Shown: positions 45,123 to 57,676, numbered from the stretch's first letter. The stretch is 64,000 nucleotides of DNA from Periconia sp. R9002 (GCA_023627715.1 JAMAHW010000040.1:186001-250000); one strand, 5' to 3'. Notes: generated by a model from the sequence alone, not told the origin. Numbers and translations are program-made.

Positions 45123-47094
45123 CTTGAACGAACAAACAAACCGTCGTAACGTACGCTAATTGAATAGGTAGGTAGACGATTGCGACGCAGGCTGGTTGCT
45201 GCGTGTGTTGCGCCCTAACAAAAGACGCAAGGAAGATGGTTAGCAAACGTTGGGGACAAACAGACAAGGCACAGGGCCGTCCCGCGCGCTGTTTTAGAAG
45301 GAAACCGACCCACTCTCCCATCAGACTATGGGGCACGGCTGAGCACGACTTGACCTTCTTGAACAAGGGGGGATGATCACTGCAAACGCTCGGACTCTGC
45401 GCACAGCATTTCACGAATAGAGTTATTGGAGATTGATGCGCGAGTTGCGAGAGTTAGTTCGATTGGATGGAAAGTATGCTGGACCCCACGATAAGAGCCC
45501 TGCCCAGCGTTTTCGCCCAGAATCACTAAGCGCATAGGACAGGTGCAAGAGCCCTCCCAAGCTTCAATGCGGGCTTGGGCTTTTGCCGTTCTGGAGAAGG
45601 CGCGGTGTGTGGGTTGATGATGTTATCTCTCAGCCGTGGGAGGCTGAGGTGGATGGGGGTTGCATGTTACCGCATGTCATATTTTGTGAAGGAATTGGTG
45701 GATTGATGATTTCGATGTTTGAGTTTTGGCCTTTGCGCGGATAGCGATCGTTCCGTTTTTGTGAAATCGGAACATGCATGTGCCTCACCGTGCGCTTTGT
45801 TACCGAGCGAGCTCCTTCACATGATTTTCTGGGACGACTCGATCAATGCTGATATCAGATTTCGATAGTCGTGCATGCTTCTTACTCAGTTCGGTGGTCA
45901 GATACTCTGGGGTTTGGCTGAGAACAGCTTTTGGGTCGGTGTGTAGTAATCGAGATGGTCGATTACTGTGCCCAATTCTCTGGGTTTATCAATCCGGAGT
46001 GTGCATGCTCGTGCACGGTCTCATTTACGTTTATGGAAAGAGACGGAAACTTTGCTGCACACACACGCTCGTGAGAAACTATCGACGATGGCGGCATCAA
46101 ACATTTGGAATGCTGCGAGGTTGAAGGTTCAAGGGAACAAGATTTCGGGAGATAATCTAAGTTGAGGGGCACGAAAGCTTTTTTGACCCACTTGGTTGAC
46201 AGGGGACATGATAGGGGTAAATACATTGATACCTAGAAAGCCTCACCGCTTGACTCGTAGACCAAAAGTGCCATCAACTTGGTGCATACGAGCGCAGCAT
46301 AAATAACTCATCGTTGAGCGATAAGAAAATATCAGAAATGGCTGTCAGTAGGTGGTTGTTGTTTGTGGTTTTAGTGTTGTTGGCGCAGGGGTTAAAGTTC
46401 CGTACGGCGGTGTAGCGAGCGCGGGATCATGAGCAAGGAATGCGCTCCTATACACTCTGCGGGTATAACGAGTGAACTACGCCATCTTTCCAGAGGCATG
46501 ATGTTGTACCGTGCACTTCACACCGAAGCAGTTCAAACTGCAACTAGTTGGTTAACCGTACGGATGCAAGTTAATGTAGCAGTCTTCAAGTACATACGCC
46601 CCTTCAATGATGTCCAAGAAGATTCACAGGAACACGCCAGCCACAGATAACTTAGTTGACATCAGCTTGACCGATGACAGTTCCAAAATTCCCGAACGAA
46701 TAGAATGCGTTTAAATGCCTTCACTGAAGCCTTGGAAAGGCAGGTGAGATGACACAAGATAGACCCTGCAATAGTCAGGCTTACCATTTTAGGTGCCAGG
46801 ACTCTAAAAAAGGCAACTGAGAAACGTCCTTGAATGTACATTTATAGTATGCAAACCAGCTTATCATTTCATCTTTCATTAGTGCTTTTATTCTCATACT
46901 CGTTAAGCAATGCCTCCAAAACCTTCACAATTTACTCCAAAGATAGATGGTGACTTATCGAGAAAGCATGCTACGGTGCTTCAACACAGTGGTGGCTCCC
47001 AATGCAATGAGTGCAGCAGATTCTCGTATCGTTCACAGCATTGTTTCCGCAGGGGACTTGATCAAAAACATCAGTACCTCCAACTCGGTCTTGA
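45123..47094. other. Long intergenic region
   Basis: 5' flank of DUF7703 and 3' flank of the BYS1 gene. Only short ORFs without motifs. Confidence 0.45.
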
Positions 47095-47595
47095 CTAAGG
47101 CGGCAACTTACACCAAGATGGTAAACAGTGCCCACTGCAGAACGTAAACTCCAGATCAGTGTCCGACTGACACTCCTGAGTCTGGTTCTGACCCGACGGC
47201 TTTCCCGCCGGCCAGACAATACTCTCGCAGGCCGGGTCTGTAGGTTTCACGCCCAGCGTCCTCCCCGCGAACCCATCGCCAAACACGCTCGTTAGCCCGT
47301 ACAAGACGTTGTTGGTGGCACGGTAAGTATCGAGGCTGTACCCGAAATCAATCTGGCTGGAGTTGGGCGTGTTGAGGCCATCCTCAATAGTCGACATCTT
47401 GATCGAAATCGCCGTGGAAACCGGATCGACGTGGAAAACCTCGCTGTACGACTGATCTTTCTGCAAAGTTACCTGAGGCCCTACGTCACCGCCGACCGAC
47501 CATAAGTAGAGAGGCGCATCGCATTGGTTGGTGACTATTGCGCGACCGAAAGCGTGCGCGCTCGCAGCGAAGCCAAGAAGAGCGAGTGTGTACAT
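47095..47595 (-). CDS. BYS1-domain secreted protein (thaumatin-like family)
   Basis: Single exon, 166 aa. ATG 47595 is preferred over an in-frame ATG at 47697 because a signal peptide (MYTLALLGFAASAHA) follows at once. The mature start FGRAIVTNQC, then APLYLWSVGGDVG, DFGYSLD, VLYGLTSVFGDGFAG and a late CESIVWP...ECQSDTDLEFTFC match the BYS1 domain first described in a yeast-phase-specific protein of a dimorphic fungus and common in plant-associated ascomycetes. Function is not established; a wall-associated or extracellular role is inferred. Four Cys or more could form disulfides. A TATA-like box lies about 120 bp upstream. Confidence 0.85.
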   Translation of the reverse strand: MYTLALLGFAASAHAFGRAIVTNQCDAPLYLWSVGGDVGPQVTLQKDQSYSEVFHVDPVSTAISIKMSTIEDGLNTPNSSQIDFGYSLDTYRATNNVLYGLTSVFGDGFAGRTLGVKPTDPACESIVWPAGKPSGQNQTQECQSDTDLEFTFCSGHCLPSWCKLPP

Positions 47596-48630
47596 ATTCA
47601 GAACTAAAATGTATTGCAGCGAGTGTAAATAAGCGAACGTGGTTTTTGGGGTATGAGAAGGTCTAGTACGAAGAGCGCGCAAAGTAGTCTCTTCCATACG
47701 TCTCTAGCACACTTCTTTATACGACCATTCCCCGCCCCGCAATCACATCTATGACATAACCCACACCGGTCATCCAGAAAAACATCCAAGACAACTATTC
47801 AGATTTTCGCTAGTCTGGAAGAGAATCCAATATATCGTACATGCAAGCAGACGAGCCTCATTCGCCAAAACATACGAACCGGATAAAGCGATTGGATGTT
47901 GCTATTTTCGCCGCATGGATAGATCGGCTCATACGCACACAATTGCCTCGCTACACGACCACACGTTTTAAGATCGTCATTCTTGGACGACGGTGATTCG
48001 CGAAGGGGGTCAGCTGAGCTAGCGTCCAGGGCTGTTCAGTGTACGACTGTGGATAGTGTCGCCTACGTACTTCTCAGCACGCGACGTTTGTGGAGGGTGA
48101 TGTCCCATTCGAGTAGATCAATGATAGTATTTTGGATCGTTATTGCACCCTTTTTGTACCGATATACGCTTGCGACCTTGGCTAACTACTTATAGTCGAA
48201 GGGGGTGATGAGGACAATTCCAATACTTTTGTATTCCAGTCTACTCATCCAAGCTAACCTGATTTAACATTTGGATGTACCAGCTGCTTTCGTTGATATT
48301 AACACGCGCAATATATTCAGGGTACAGAGCTAAAAAGCATGTTTGACTGCTGTCAAGTGCAGAAGCGAAGCCAAGTGGCGAGATAAGAAAACTTGGTGTC
48401 AATATACCAGGACGCAAGATGTAACCTACGACAACCAAATATCGAGTTTACATTGCAGCTTTAACACCCCGTGCAGCACTTGAGGGCCTTGCAGTTTCCA
48501 AAACCGACACCCCGTATCCAACATCATATGAAATCCAACCCAAACTCACATCTCTCCCCTTGCTAGAAGCGTCCTTCCGACTCCGCCTCATTTCAACAAA
48601 CCCCGCGTTTCCCGCCCACTATCTCTCCAC
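47596..48630. other. Intergenic
   Basis: 5' flank of the BYS1 gene and 3' flank of the small membrane protein. No gene recognised. Confidence 0.45.
47715..47721 (-). promoter_or_regulatory. TATA-like box of the BYS1 gene
   Basis: TATAAAG on the minus strand, about 120 bp upstream of the ATG at 47595. Confidence 0.45.
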
Positions 48631-48834
48631 TCACTCCTTGCCTCCGCGGGCACCGTTCGTGTTGGGAAGCTCCACATCACGAGTCTGGGCGATCTCAATG
48701 ATCTCGTAATGTTTCTTTATCTTGTGGGCAAGCCAGACGCTCATCCAGATCACTACGATAGCGAGGACGACGACCGCGACGATAGCGTATATGCGTGCGA
48801 TTTGAAGAGAGTCGTGCCTTCTCACCGGAGGCAT
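48631..48834 (-). CDS. Small single-pass membrane protein (67 aa), hypothetical
   Basis: ORF of 67 codons with ATG 48834. Residues 1-13 are polar/basic, 14-37 form one strong TM helix (IYAIVAVVVLAIVVIWMSVWLA), followed by KIKK and a charged tail. The positive residues after the helix argue for an N-out type I or III orientation. No intron, no homologue recognised. Small TM proteins of this build are common in fungal genomes but are hard to tell from chance ORFs; the regular amphipathic charge pattern is the main support. Confidence 0.42.
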   Translation of the reverse strand: MPPVRRHDSLQIARIYAIVAVVVLAIVVIWMSVWLAHKIKKHYEIIEIAQTRDVELPNTNGARGGKE

Positions 48835-50003
48835 GATGTCTTTTGGTATTGACGCTTCGCGAAAGGTTGTGAATGTCTGAGGGACGGTGTATTGATGATT
48901 GGTAGAGATGCGGTATGTAATCGGATTCTTGAGAGTTTGAGGAGCTGGTCAAGATATGGGCTGGCGTGGATTAGCAGAGGTGAGCGGGAAGTAGGAGAGG
49001 TTGGAATGTACCGTGAATAGCCTGAGACGATCTTTAGAAAGGTTTCGGGAGCGCCGTTGAGGTCGAACCTGGTAGGTAACGCAAGTGTTGATGCAGGGGC
49101 AGCGCGTTGTCATACTATGTACGAAGGGGCTTGTGTGTCAAACGGATATCTTTGATAGTGATTCGGTCCACAACCACCTCGAAACGTCTTTCAACGTCAC
49201 GGCTAACTTGTTCACTGGGTGACTTAGATGACCCAGCCCATTGGATAAGAGGGTAAGGCCTGTGTTCAATCAACCACACAGGTGTGACACTAGCGGCTGT
49301 GTGCGTTTGCTTTTGATATGTGAATGTCAAGGTAATGAATGCGCACAACCAAAGCTTTGAAGTTTGGAAGTGCCGGTTGAAGTGAAGTCACAAACCGAAA
49401 CCTGATTTTTAAATGCTTATTGGGCAGTATCTCGTGTAATACTGACTCGGTGTAGGTGGCGACCGGATTCGGTTTGACTCTGCGGAGTTGTGAATATTCA
49501 AACCATGACTCAACCACCGAGAAATTACCTTGCTGCATGTAATAACGAGACAACTAACGAATACATATTTTGGGTATTGCCGAATCCACGATGATTCGTC
49601 TCTATGTACTTTTATTCAAATCCAACTAAGAGTGTACGCTGTGCACATCCACAAAAGGAATGAAAATGAGCAACAGAGGTAATGGATGTTCACATAATTA
49701 TACACTTTTCTGAGCGGTTACATATATGCACTTGTGTTGTTACAGTACAGAGTTGGCCGAGACGGTCTATCTCACTCTTTCCTTATACATACTTCATACA
49801 TGTAGTAGCAAAACATCTAACGGCATCACAGTCACAAGCAACGAACTGTTTTCATTAACGAAAAAACATTAGCACGTGTTAAAATACGTACTCTGCAGCT
49901 ACAAACATATGCAATCCTATTTGAGTTATATACGAACTAAACCAGTGCAATTATTAATCGGTCAATTTTTGAATCTCCAACAAATCCACCCACCCCCTTC
50001 CGC
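48835..50003. other. Intergenic
   Basis: AT-rich spacer (notably 49600-49980) between the small membrane protein and the lectin-like pseudogene. No gene recognised. Confidence 0.4.
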
Positions 50004-50600
50004 TCAGTGATCAAAAGGAAGCGCAACATGATAAAGCGCCGAATCATTCCCACTCGCCCGGTGCACACAATGAACACGATCCCCACGCACCGCGACGGCA
50101 GGACTGTACGACAACCTCGCACAAACCACGGGAACACTCACATTCTTTGCCTCCTCAAACCCAACCTCCCAAATCTGCCCAGTCTGCCCACTCCCATGAT
50201 GAAAAACCCTCAACTGACCCCCGACCACCACAGCCGCAGGCGACTCGCACAACCCCACCCCCATCCACCTTCTGCGGATCAGACCACCTTCCTCCATCGA
50301 ACGTCACGTACCAGAGCTCGCCGTTGTGATCCCGTCCTTGGAAGAAGCAGTACAGCTTGTCGTTCCACACGACCGCCGAGGGACTCTCGGACATGACGGT
50401 GTGGTCGTAGATGACTCTGTCGCCTGACCAGTTGGCGCCGTCGAAGACGTTGCAGTAGAGTTTGCCTTAGTTTTGGTCGTCTTGGTGGAGGACGTAGAGG
50501 TGGTTTTTGTAGACTGTTGCGGTTGGGCTGGTGACGGATTGCGCTTTCATGTTGTCGGATGCCCAGCTCCAGCGACCCGCGATTACCTCATGGATCTACC
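50004..50600 (-). pseudogene. Beta-propeller lectin-like gene, broken
   Basis: Four repeats of about 46-50 residues, each beginning Ser-Pro and carrying an AV-x-x-x-x-x-LY-x-F...G-x-LW/LY...W-S pattern: SPTATVYKNHLYVLH, SPSAVVWNDKLYCFF, SPAAVVVGGQLRVFH, SPAVAVRGDRVHCVH. This blade pattern resembles fungal/bacterial sugar-binding beta-propellers. Two lesions are visible: an in-frame TAA at 50467..50469 within the first repeat (QN-stop-GKLYC), and a frameshift near 50265-50280 between repeats two and three, where the two reading frames overlap in a G-run. No start codon or N-terminal half lies upstream of about 50600, so it is also truncated. The stop fits a CAA-to-TAA change. Interpretation as a lectin is from repeat form only. 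Confidence 0.6.
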
Positions 50601-52457
50601 GGCCCAGCTACGAAGCGCCGACGCACGATGCTCCCCTGGTACGTCGCATTACAAGACGACTTGCGAACAATGGAGAATCCGCGTATGGACACGTACGCTG
50701 AGCTTGCGGAAGCTCACCGTATCCTGACCGCTCCACCATTAACACCTTCTGGCAAGCCCAATATGTAGGGAGGCATTACATGGGCCTTTTCTGGAGCCGT
50801 CCCCCCCTGTGTTTACGTCAGCCATATCCCGCGCTATTAATGGATAAGAACCTTGGAACTCCCCACTCGTGCTCGAAGAGCTTCACAGGTTGTTTGGACC
50901 ACACGCAACACATGAATCGATCAAGAAGCCTATACAGCCATTCCACAATGACAACAAAGCTATGGCTATGAAAAAAATGTTATGAGAGAAGCACCATGTG
51001 CGCAACCAAAACAGCAGTTGCGCACAAAGTCTCTGAGACAATGTCGGTGCATGAAGGTACACTATCTTCTAGTAAAAGTGCTGCCCATAATAACCCTATC
51101 TTCTAGGATTGGCTCGGCAGCGTTGTAATAGAACGATCGCAAGGGAAAGAGACTAGTAAGAAGAACAGAACGGATCGGCCAGTATGGATGGGGAGCCGTA
51201 CTTGCCAAGAGTTGGCTTTACAGTCAATCCATCTATGGTATCCCACTCATACCAATTTCCATGCCTTTTCCAAGTACACCCGAGTACTAGTGCTCGTTTA
51301 ATAAGTTGATCTTAGCAAGTACGTAGCGCACATTCTGCACCTGCCCTTAGTATGACTGGAGATTTCCATAGTCATAGATATGCTTCTCATTTCTTTGCCA
51401 CTGGCTATGGAGACTTTCTGAAGCCACTAATGCCTGACGACAACTGCCCACGTGGCTGTCTTCGGGACAACCTCATGGAAAGATCTTGTTTAGTAATGCA
51501 AGCAAGGGACTTTATAGAAAATGGGTTAGATATAAATGGGAGTCCAGGTTGATTATGTCCGTGTACAGAATATTCAAATGAATAGTATCCCCCCCCCACT
51601 CATACCCCCCAATAGTTGGTAAAAGTACTTCCCGGCTCAAGCTCCCAAATTTGAGATCTCTTTAAATGGTACAATTTCCCCAGAAATTTCATGTTTCACA
51701 TTCCTTCTTCTTCTACTCGTAATCCTTTACTCAAGTTAAATGAGGTCTGGTCAACCCCCCGTTGGGAGCCTCCTAAAATAGCACTTTTAGTGTTTGCAAT
51801 TGGTTCAAAGCAAAACGTTTCCATCACTAAACATGGTAACATGTAAGCCAAGGTTGTAAAGAGACATACCCGATTGTGCGGGTTGCGTAGGGTCGGGAGC
51901 GGGAAGCCGGTCACGTCATGCCTGGGCCCCTGTATCCCACGATCAATTCGTGGGGCTCCACACCTGCCAAATGATTGATTCTTTTCTAATTGAATACTTG
52001 TATCGAGAAAACGTTTTACATAAGCTTGGTTGTTCATCTTAGCTTTTCTATTAAAGATCACTAGTTATATCATGTAAACGTTATGTTTTGAGCGGTTTCG
52101 CTGTTTTCTATAGTAATCCTTACATTTTGCTGTAATTCATCATTCTGTTTAGTGCATTCGGCACACTTTACCGTTATACGAATTCCGTAGGGCTTGGAAC
52201 AGTAATACCAATAGCAATACATCATTTAAAGTCGTATAGATTGAGTGGGGAAGTTAGAGTGGTACCAATGTAAATATCACTGTAAGTTATACATCATAAC
52301 TCTATGATTAAGGTACCCGTTCAATTTTTTTCCAAGTCATAAACGTTTGCATGGACAAACCATACAATCTAAAAGTAGCGAATATTTAATGGCAACGCAA
52401 ATTTCCCATTGTTTCCAACTTAAGCTTCAAAACTGCGCAACCATACGATTGCCAATC
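50601..52457. other. Accessory spacer with unusual composition
   Basis: No complete gene. The stretch 51300-52340 is AT-rich with isolated C/G runs (nine C at 51590-51600, CCCCCC near 51756) and an ORF of 121 codons (52061..51696, minus) that matches no nuclear family I know. It may be mitochondrial-derived DNA or an eroded element. Confidence 0.4.
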
Positions 52458-53190
52458 ATGTCTTCAATCGTGGATAAAGCAATGGTAAATGTTAAGGCCC
52501 GTCTAGCGGTTGTACCTCGAAGCGGTATGTCTCTTTCCAAGCCCCCCTCCCCCTCCCTCACTTGCATATATACAAAAATCTAAGTTCCATTAGGAGAACA
52601 GCATGGCCAGGTAAAGGTCGAAGCTCGGACGTACAATCCACGTGATCAAGTACAACGGTGGTCTTTCGAATCCTCCAACAATCCCAAAGATTCCTTCAAA
52701 ATACGTCACGTCAACACTGGAAGTGAGACCCTCTGCTTTACTTCTTTGAAAAAAACTCTTCATACGGGATTCGCACAGACTTGGCTAACGAGATTGCGTA
52801 GGACTCCTAACGATCGAAGATACCGACGGCAGTACCAGCCATCAACCTATCTACGCTCAACCGGAAGATGGCACAATTGCTAAGCGTCAGCTTTGGACGC
52901 TGGTTAAACCCGAGAATTCTTCACCAACACATGATGGATACATGTAAGTTGATCCTTTCCCTGTACCTCAAATATACAATAACCTAAATCAATGTAGGAT
53001 AAAGAGTGTCGAAAATGGCTTGTTCGTTGATTTACTGCACGGCGGAACTGAGTCTCCGTAAGTGAGCTTAATAGGTAAAACCAGGGCAATCATCTAACAC
53101 GATTGTAGGACTGAAATTAGTGGTTAGAAAGGCAACCCGGGGACGTACAATAATCATCAGATCTTTGAGTTTACCGATTCCGCTACGTGA
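52458..53190 (+). pseudogene. Beta-trefoil (ricin B-like) lectin gene with in-frame TAG
   Basis: Exons 52458..52524, 52594..52722, 52802..52943, 52998..53057 and from 53109 join in frame. Product: VNVKARLAVVPRSG, DQVQRWSFESS, FKIRHVNTGRLLTIED, RQLWTLVKPENS, MIKSVENGLFVDLLHGG. The Q-x-W-like pairs (QRWSF, QLWTL, and QIFEF at the end) spaced about 45-50 residues fit a three-repeat beta-trefoil. Translation meets TAG at 53125..53127 after EISG, then the same frame continues 20 codons (KGNPGTYNNHQIFEF...) to TGA at 53190. A TGG-to-TAG change of a Trp would explain this. As it stands the product is 138 aa and lacks the last strand. Splicing still looks intact, so the lesion may be recent. Confidence 0.6.
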
Positions 53191-54156
53191 GATTGAGATT
53201 GAAGTGGAGGTAGTACAAGGGGGAAAAGGTTAGCTTTAGGTGTAGTTAAATTTATCACAAAGAATATGTTTTGTATCTTACTAAGATATATGCTTAAATG
53301 GTAAGTAATCGCGAAGAAGAAAAAAACACTTTTGATACTAATCACTAATTAATCGCGAAGATTCCCTACAGCATATCAATACCTACATATATACAACAGG
53401 CATACATACACAAACGAAGCACCCACAGACTATGCTTATGTATGCTACACCATACCCAGCAAACAAAAAGAGCTTTCACACACACACACACACACACATA
53501 CACATCTTACACATGCAATCAATCGAACCATGTAGATTAAATTCAATCCTCTCCAAGCATTCCTTGCTTGCTTGGCTCTACCTTCCCCTCTTCATAACAA
53601 CCTCTCTCTCCTCTAAAAAAACGCAAAAGTGTATATGGTTATGTACGGTCTACCGATGCTGCTCGGTTTTTTTTTCATCTTCCCTTCCCTTCCTAATCAC
53701 AATCCCTTCATTATCAAGAGCCCCGTCCAATGCATGATGCACGTACGTTCCATGGTTCCAAAAATGGTCCAAACATGCCAATCCATTTCCTCCTCCTCCT
53801 CCTCATCCCTTCTGCCCATCGTCATGTATGATACCGTGCACTACACTGCACCGCGCTGTATGCGGTCCTTGCTTGCTGTCATGCAAAATCCGCAGTCAGA
53901 TCAGAAAAATGTCGGCCAGAAAGACCCTCTCCAAAGTTACTCAAAGTTGCTTGCTTGCTTGCGATCGCCCAAATGCCGTGGCCGGACGTGCCCCTTTCCC
54001 CAAGAAAACAAACGCCGCAAACGCCAAACGTGGTGTGGGTGATGCAAACGAACCCGTGAGCCAAAGACCGCCGAATCGTCGAGATGTTCGTTCATGCGCG
54101 CAAAAAGGAGAGACCAGAAGGAAGAAGAATTAAATACAAGACGCTTATCGATTATG
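53191..54156. other. Intergenic with CA microsatellite
   Basis: 3' flanks of the trefoil gene and BtgC. Contains (CA)11 at 53477..53498. No gene seen. Confidence 0.5.
53477..53498. repeat. (CA)11 microsatellite
   Basis: Uninterrupted CA dinucleotide run. Confidence 0.95.
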
Positions 54157-56266
54157 TTATACAGTTTGGCCGCCGCAGTCGGGAATGGTGACGCCCTTTT
54201 TCAGATTGCGGTTGACGTCCATGAGACCCCACTTGTCCTCCCACTCCTTGCCCTTTTCGTTGTATTGGATCTTCCAGGGCTCGTCAAAGGCGGAGAACCT
54301 AGCGGCAAGTTAGTAGCGAAAACTAAAGAAGAAGAAAAAGTTTAACATACCAAAAATACTCCGTCTTGTTCTTCATGCTCGGGCAGATCCAGTCTTCCAT
54401 GAACTTGTTCAACTCGGTGATGCCGGCCACAGACCCCGAACCCTGCGTGCAGGTACCCCCGCCGCACGAGGTCCCGCCGCCGGTTGGCCATCCCACCTCG
54501 GCAACGACCTGCCCGATGCTTTTGTTGTTGGCAGTCAGCTGCACATCGTGCGTGTTCCAGAAATCCCAGGTCCACCCAGCAGCCTGGTCGACATTGACAC
54601 CGGCGAAGAAGGGATGCACGTTGGACATGACAATGTCGACCTTGCTGGCCATGTCGGCGGTCCAGTTGTCACCCAGGTCGGAGGTGGCGATAGGCAGAGT
54701 GTGTCCGTGATCCGTCAGATTCTGCTTGATGTCGGTGATGTATTCGAGCAGCGCGGTTTTGTTGAGATCTTTACGAAAGAGGACCTCGTTACCCACGATG
54801 ACGCCTTTGAAGCGATCGAGGCTCTTCTTGGCGGCGATTTCGTTGTCGATGATCTCCCAGAAATGAGCCACTTGCCGGTCGTTAGTAGTCTGGTTGTTAC
54901 CCAGCCACACGCCGACGTATAGCTGCATATCCTTGAGCTCCAACCGGTCCATGGCGTGGAGAACCATGGCGGTCTGGTTGCAGTCGGTACCGTACAGACG
55001 GACGGCGTTGGTGAGCTGAGACATGACGGCCATGTCACGGGTGATGTTGTTTTGGGAGGGAGGGTCGTGCATGCAGTCGGGATACTGCGTTTTGAGAGGG
55101 GTGTAGTCCATGCCGGGGAAGACCTTGTGGAGATTGTTGTTGTTCATCAGCTTCTTAATCTCGTCCGAGTTGATGCCCAGGTCATCCTTGTTGTCCTCCT
55201 TGACCGATGATGCACCGCTTGACGACGAATCCTTCTGAGAGTCGTCCTTCTTGAGGGAGCCACCTCTGTTCAATTGCGTGCCGAGGACACTGCCTGCAAT
55301 CGCACCGATGATGACGACGGCCAGAACCCCGACCATGATCCACATCTTCTTCTTCCTGCCTGCGGTCTCATTTTCCCTCCAGTCCGGCTTTTCCCGGAAA
55401 TCGCTCGTGGGCACGGCGTTGTACGTTCCCATCTTTGCGTCGCCCGAGGAAGCCGCACCGGCGGCGAGAGCACCACCCGCGACGCCTGCAGCGCCGGCTC
55501 CCACGGCAGCGTTGGAGCTGTTGGGGGTGCCATCGCGGCTGCCGGATCCAAAGGGCACGAAGGAACGGCGCTTCTGCTGGTTGCTGGGGGCGGGAGTGAT
55601 GCCCCAGTCGTCGTCGTCGGCCAGCTCGTTGGGATTGATCATGCCCATCTGGGGGGCGAGGTTGAGGTTGGACGAGGAGTAGCGGTTGTAGGGGCTGTCG
55701 GAGTAAGCGCCGGCGTTCAGAGGCATGCTCTGCTGCGAACTGTTGTTAGACCACATGCCGGCGGGAGCGAGTGACGGGGAGGAGATGGCCGAGTGCTGCG
55801 AGTGTATGGGGCGCGGAGGGGTGGGAGAGTCGTAGGCATATTGGTCGGAGAAGGGTGTGCGCTCGTGAGCATGGGGGATTCCTAATGGAGCTGAGGGGTG
55901 AGATGGAGGGAAGGAACCACCCGAGGCTGAGGCGCCATCGCTCGTATTGTCCATGCCGATGGAGGCAGGGGGCGAGTAGTCGGAGTAGTTGTTTGGGTCG
56001 TTTGGATACGGGCGTAGAGAGGAGGGTTGGAACGCGTCGCCGCCATGTGCTGCTGGGCCGGCCAGGGGATCGCGGTGTGGAGGCGGAGGTGGGGGAATGG
56101 AGGATGACGACGACGAGGAAGAGGTGGAAAGGTTGTCGGCGGGCGGCGGTTCCACGGGCGAGGGATTGTCTGTATAAGGTTTGGGTTGCACGTGTGCAGG
56201 GTCGGTGTTGGTAGTGTTTTGGCGTAACGAGGGGTGGGTGAAGGAATTATAGTCTAGAGGAGCCAT
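54157..56266 (-). CDS. btgC: GH17 glucan endo-1,3-beta-glucosidase, BtgC type, membrane-anchored
   Basis: Cell-wall remodelling beta-1,3-glucanase. Exons 56266..54351 and 54298..54157 (52-nt intron) give 685 aa. ATG 56266 starts MAPLDYNSF; a longer in-frame ORF upstream is judged leader. Residues 1-308 are a Ser/Pro/Asn-rich cytosolic region, 309-332 a signal-anchor helix ([18 protein letters not shown]) after RKKK, i.e. type II topology, then the GH17 barrel: [22 protein letters not shown], Glu494 in VGNEVLFR (acid/base), VHPFFAG, Glu590 in VAEVGWPT (nucleophile), CGGGTC, and FSAFDEPWK plus [10 protein letters not shown] in the last exon. Same layout as Aspergillus BtgC. Looks intact. Confidence 0.94.
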
Positions 56267-56845
56267 GGCTGCAATGGGAGGAGATGGCTGGCTGGCTGGC
56301 GGAGGCTGAGGCGGAGGCAGGTGCGCAGGTCCCGTACACGGCGTACTTTGCAGCAAGCGAACAAGCGAAGGAAGAAGAAAAGAAAGCAAGCAAGCAGGCG
56401 ACAATGTCGACGTCTGCTGTGCTCTATTCTTTTCTCTTTCTTGTGCCCTGTTTGTTAGGGTGTAACGGGCGAGGATTAATGTTTGATAGCTGCAAGCAAC
56501 CCTCTGCTAACAGTACCGTACCGGCCTTCGCTCCGTTCCGTACCAGCGACGGGCCACACGTGCAAACGCAAACGCTACCGGCGAAACGAGCGGTCGGAAA
56601 TGTTCGCGAGCGAGCGAGCGAGGGATGGGCGGGTAGCGACGGTGGTGACGGCGGTGTGGTGGTGTTTTTGTTGTTGTGTATGGGTGAGGAGAGAGGTGAG
56701 AGGGTGAGTGAAGGAGGGAGAAGGCAAAGATGCGATGATCTCGATTGGGGATTTGTTGCCGTGTGTGGTTGGTTACTGGGGGCATGAGCAGGCTGGCTGG
56801 GGTGTTGCGTAGCGTTGCGTAGCGTAGCCGGTGGATCAGATCAGC

Positions 56846-56868
56846 ACAGACAGACAGACAGACAGACA
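56846..56868. repeat. (ACAG)n microsatellite
   Basis: Short tetranucleotide run in the 5' region of btgC. Confidence 0.85.
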
Positions 56869-57676
56869 CAATCACACAGTACACTGTACACAATCACGGT
56901 ATACAAATGCGACGATGATTCAAAATGGGTTCCGTCGCAAAGACGTAGAAAAAGGGGTAGATGAGAGATAGCCATAGATAGGGATACGGCAAGATTGGCA
57001 GGGGCGCGAGGCAATCAAGCTTTTGGGTGCGTGTTGTTGTTATCTCTCTTCGCAATCAATCCATGGTGGTGATGTGCGACGACGCCGGGGCAACCAACCT
57101 CTTCCCGCCATGCCATGTATGTAGGTATATCAATCCACCCACGACGCGCTCCTTGCTGCTTTTGTCCTTTTTTCCTTCTTTATTTTATTTTCCTTGTATT
57201 ATCTGATCTCCGCTCCTCTTCTGCTGGCCAACAAATATCAAGGCAGGATTGAACTTGTACTTGTACTAAAGAAAGTGTTGAACTACCCGTGCCGTGCTCC
57301 GAGCTTTGCGGCTCGTGAGCAGTGGCGTGCGTCATCCATTCCCCTTTCCCTCTTCCCTCTTCCTCTTTGCATCTTCCATTTCTCTTCTGATCAATTCCTT
57401 TCTCTCTTTTGTTGTTCCTTTTGTGGATAATTCTAGCTAACAATGCGACTGAGTATATGCTGTGCTGCGCTGTGCTTCTGCACGTCTGTACACCCATCTG
57501 CAACAAGCTCACATCCATTCATTGGCAATACTCCTCAGCCTCGCTCGCCAATACACCACTACCCCAACAGAGAAACTTCCATACATACCTACATTAATCA
57601 GCTTACTCTACTCCTCTAAGAAACACATTTCACATATCCCCAATTCCCTCCCTCACACCAACCATCCATTTACCTA

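Noticed and set aside
50559..50768. 69-codon plus-strand ORF opposite the lectin-like pseudogene
   Set aside because: Mostly antisense to the pseudogene edge and without recognisable motifs.
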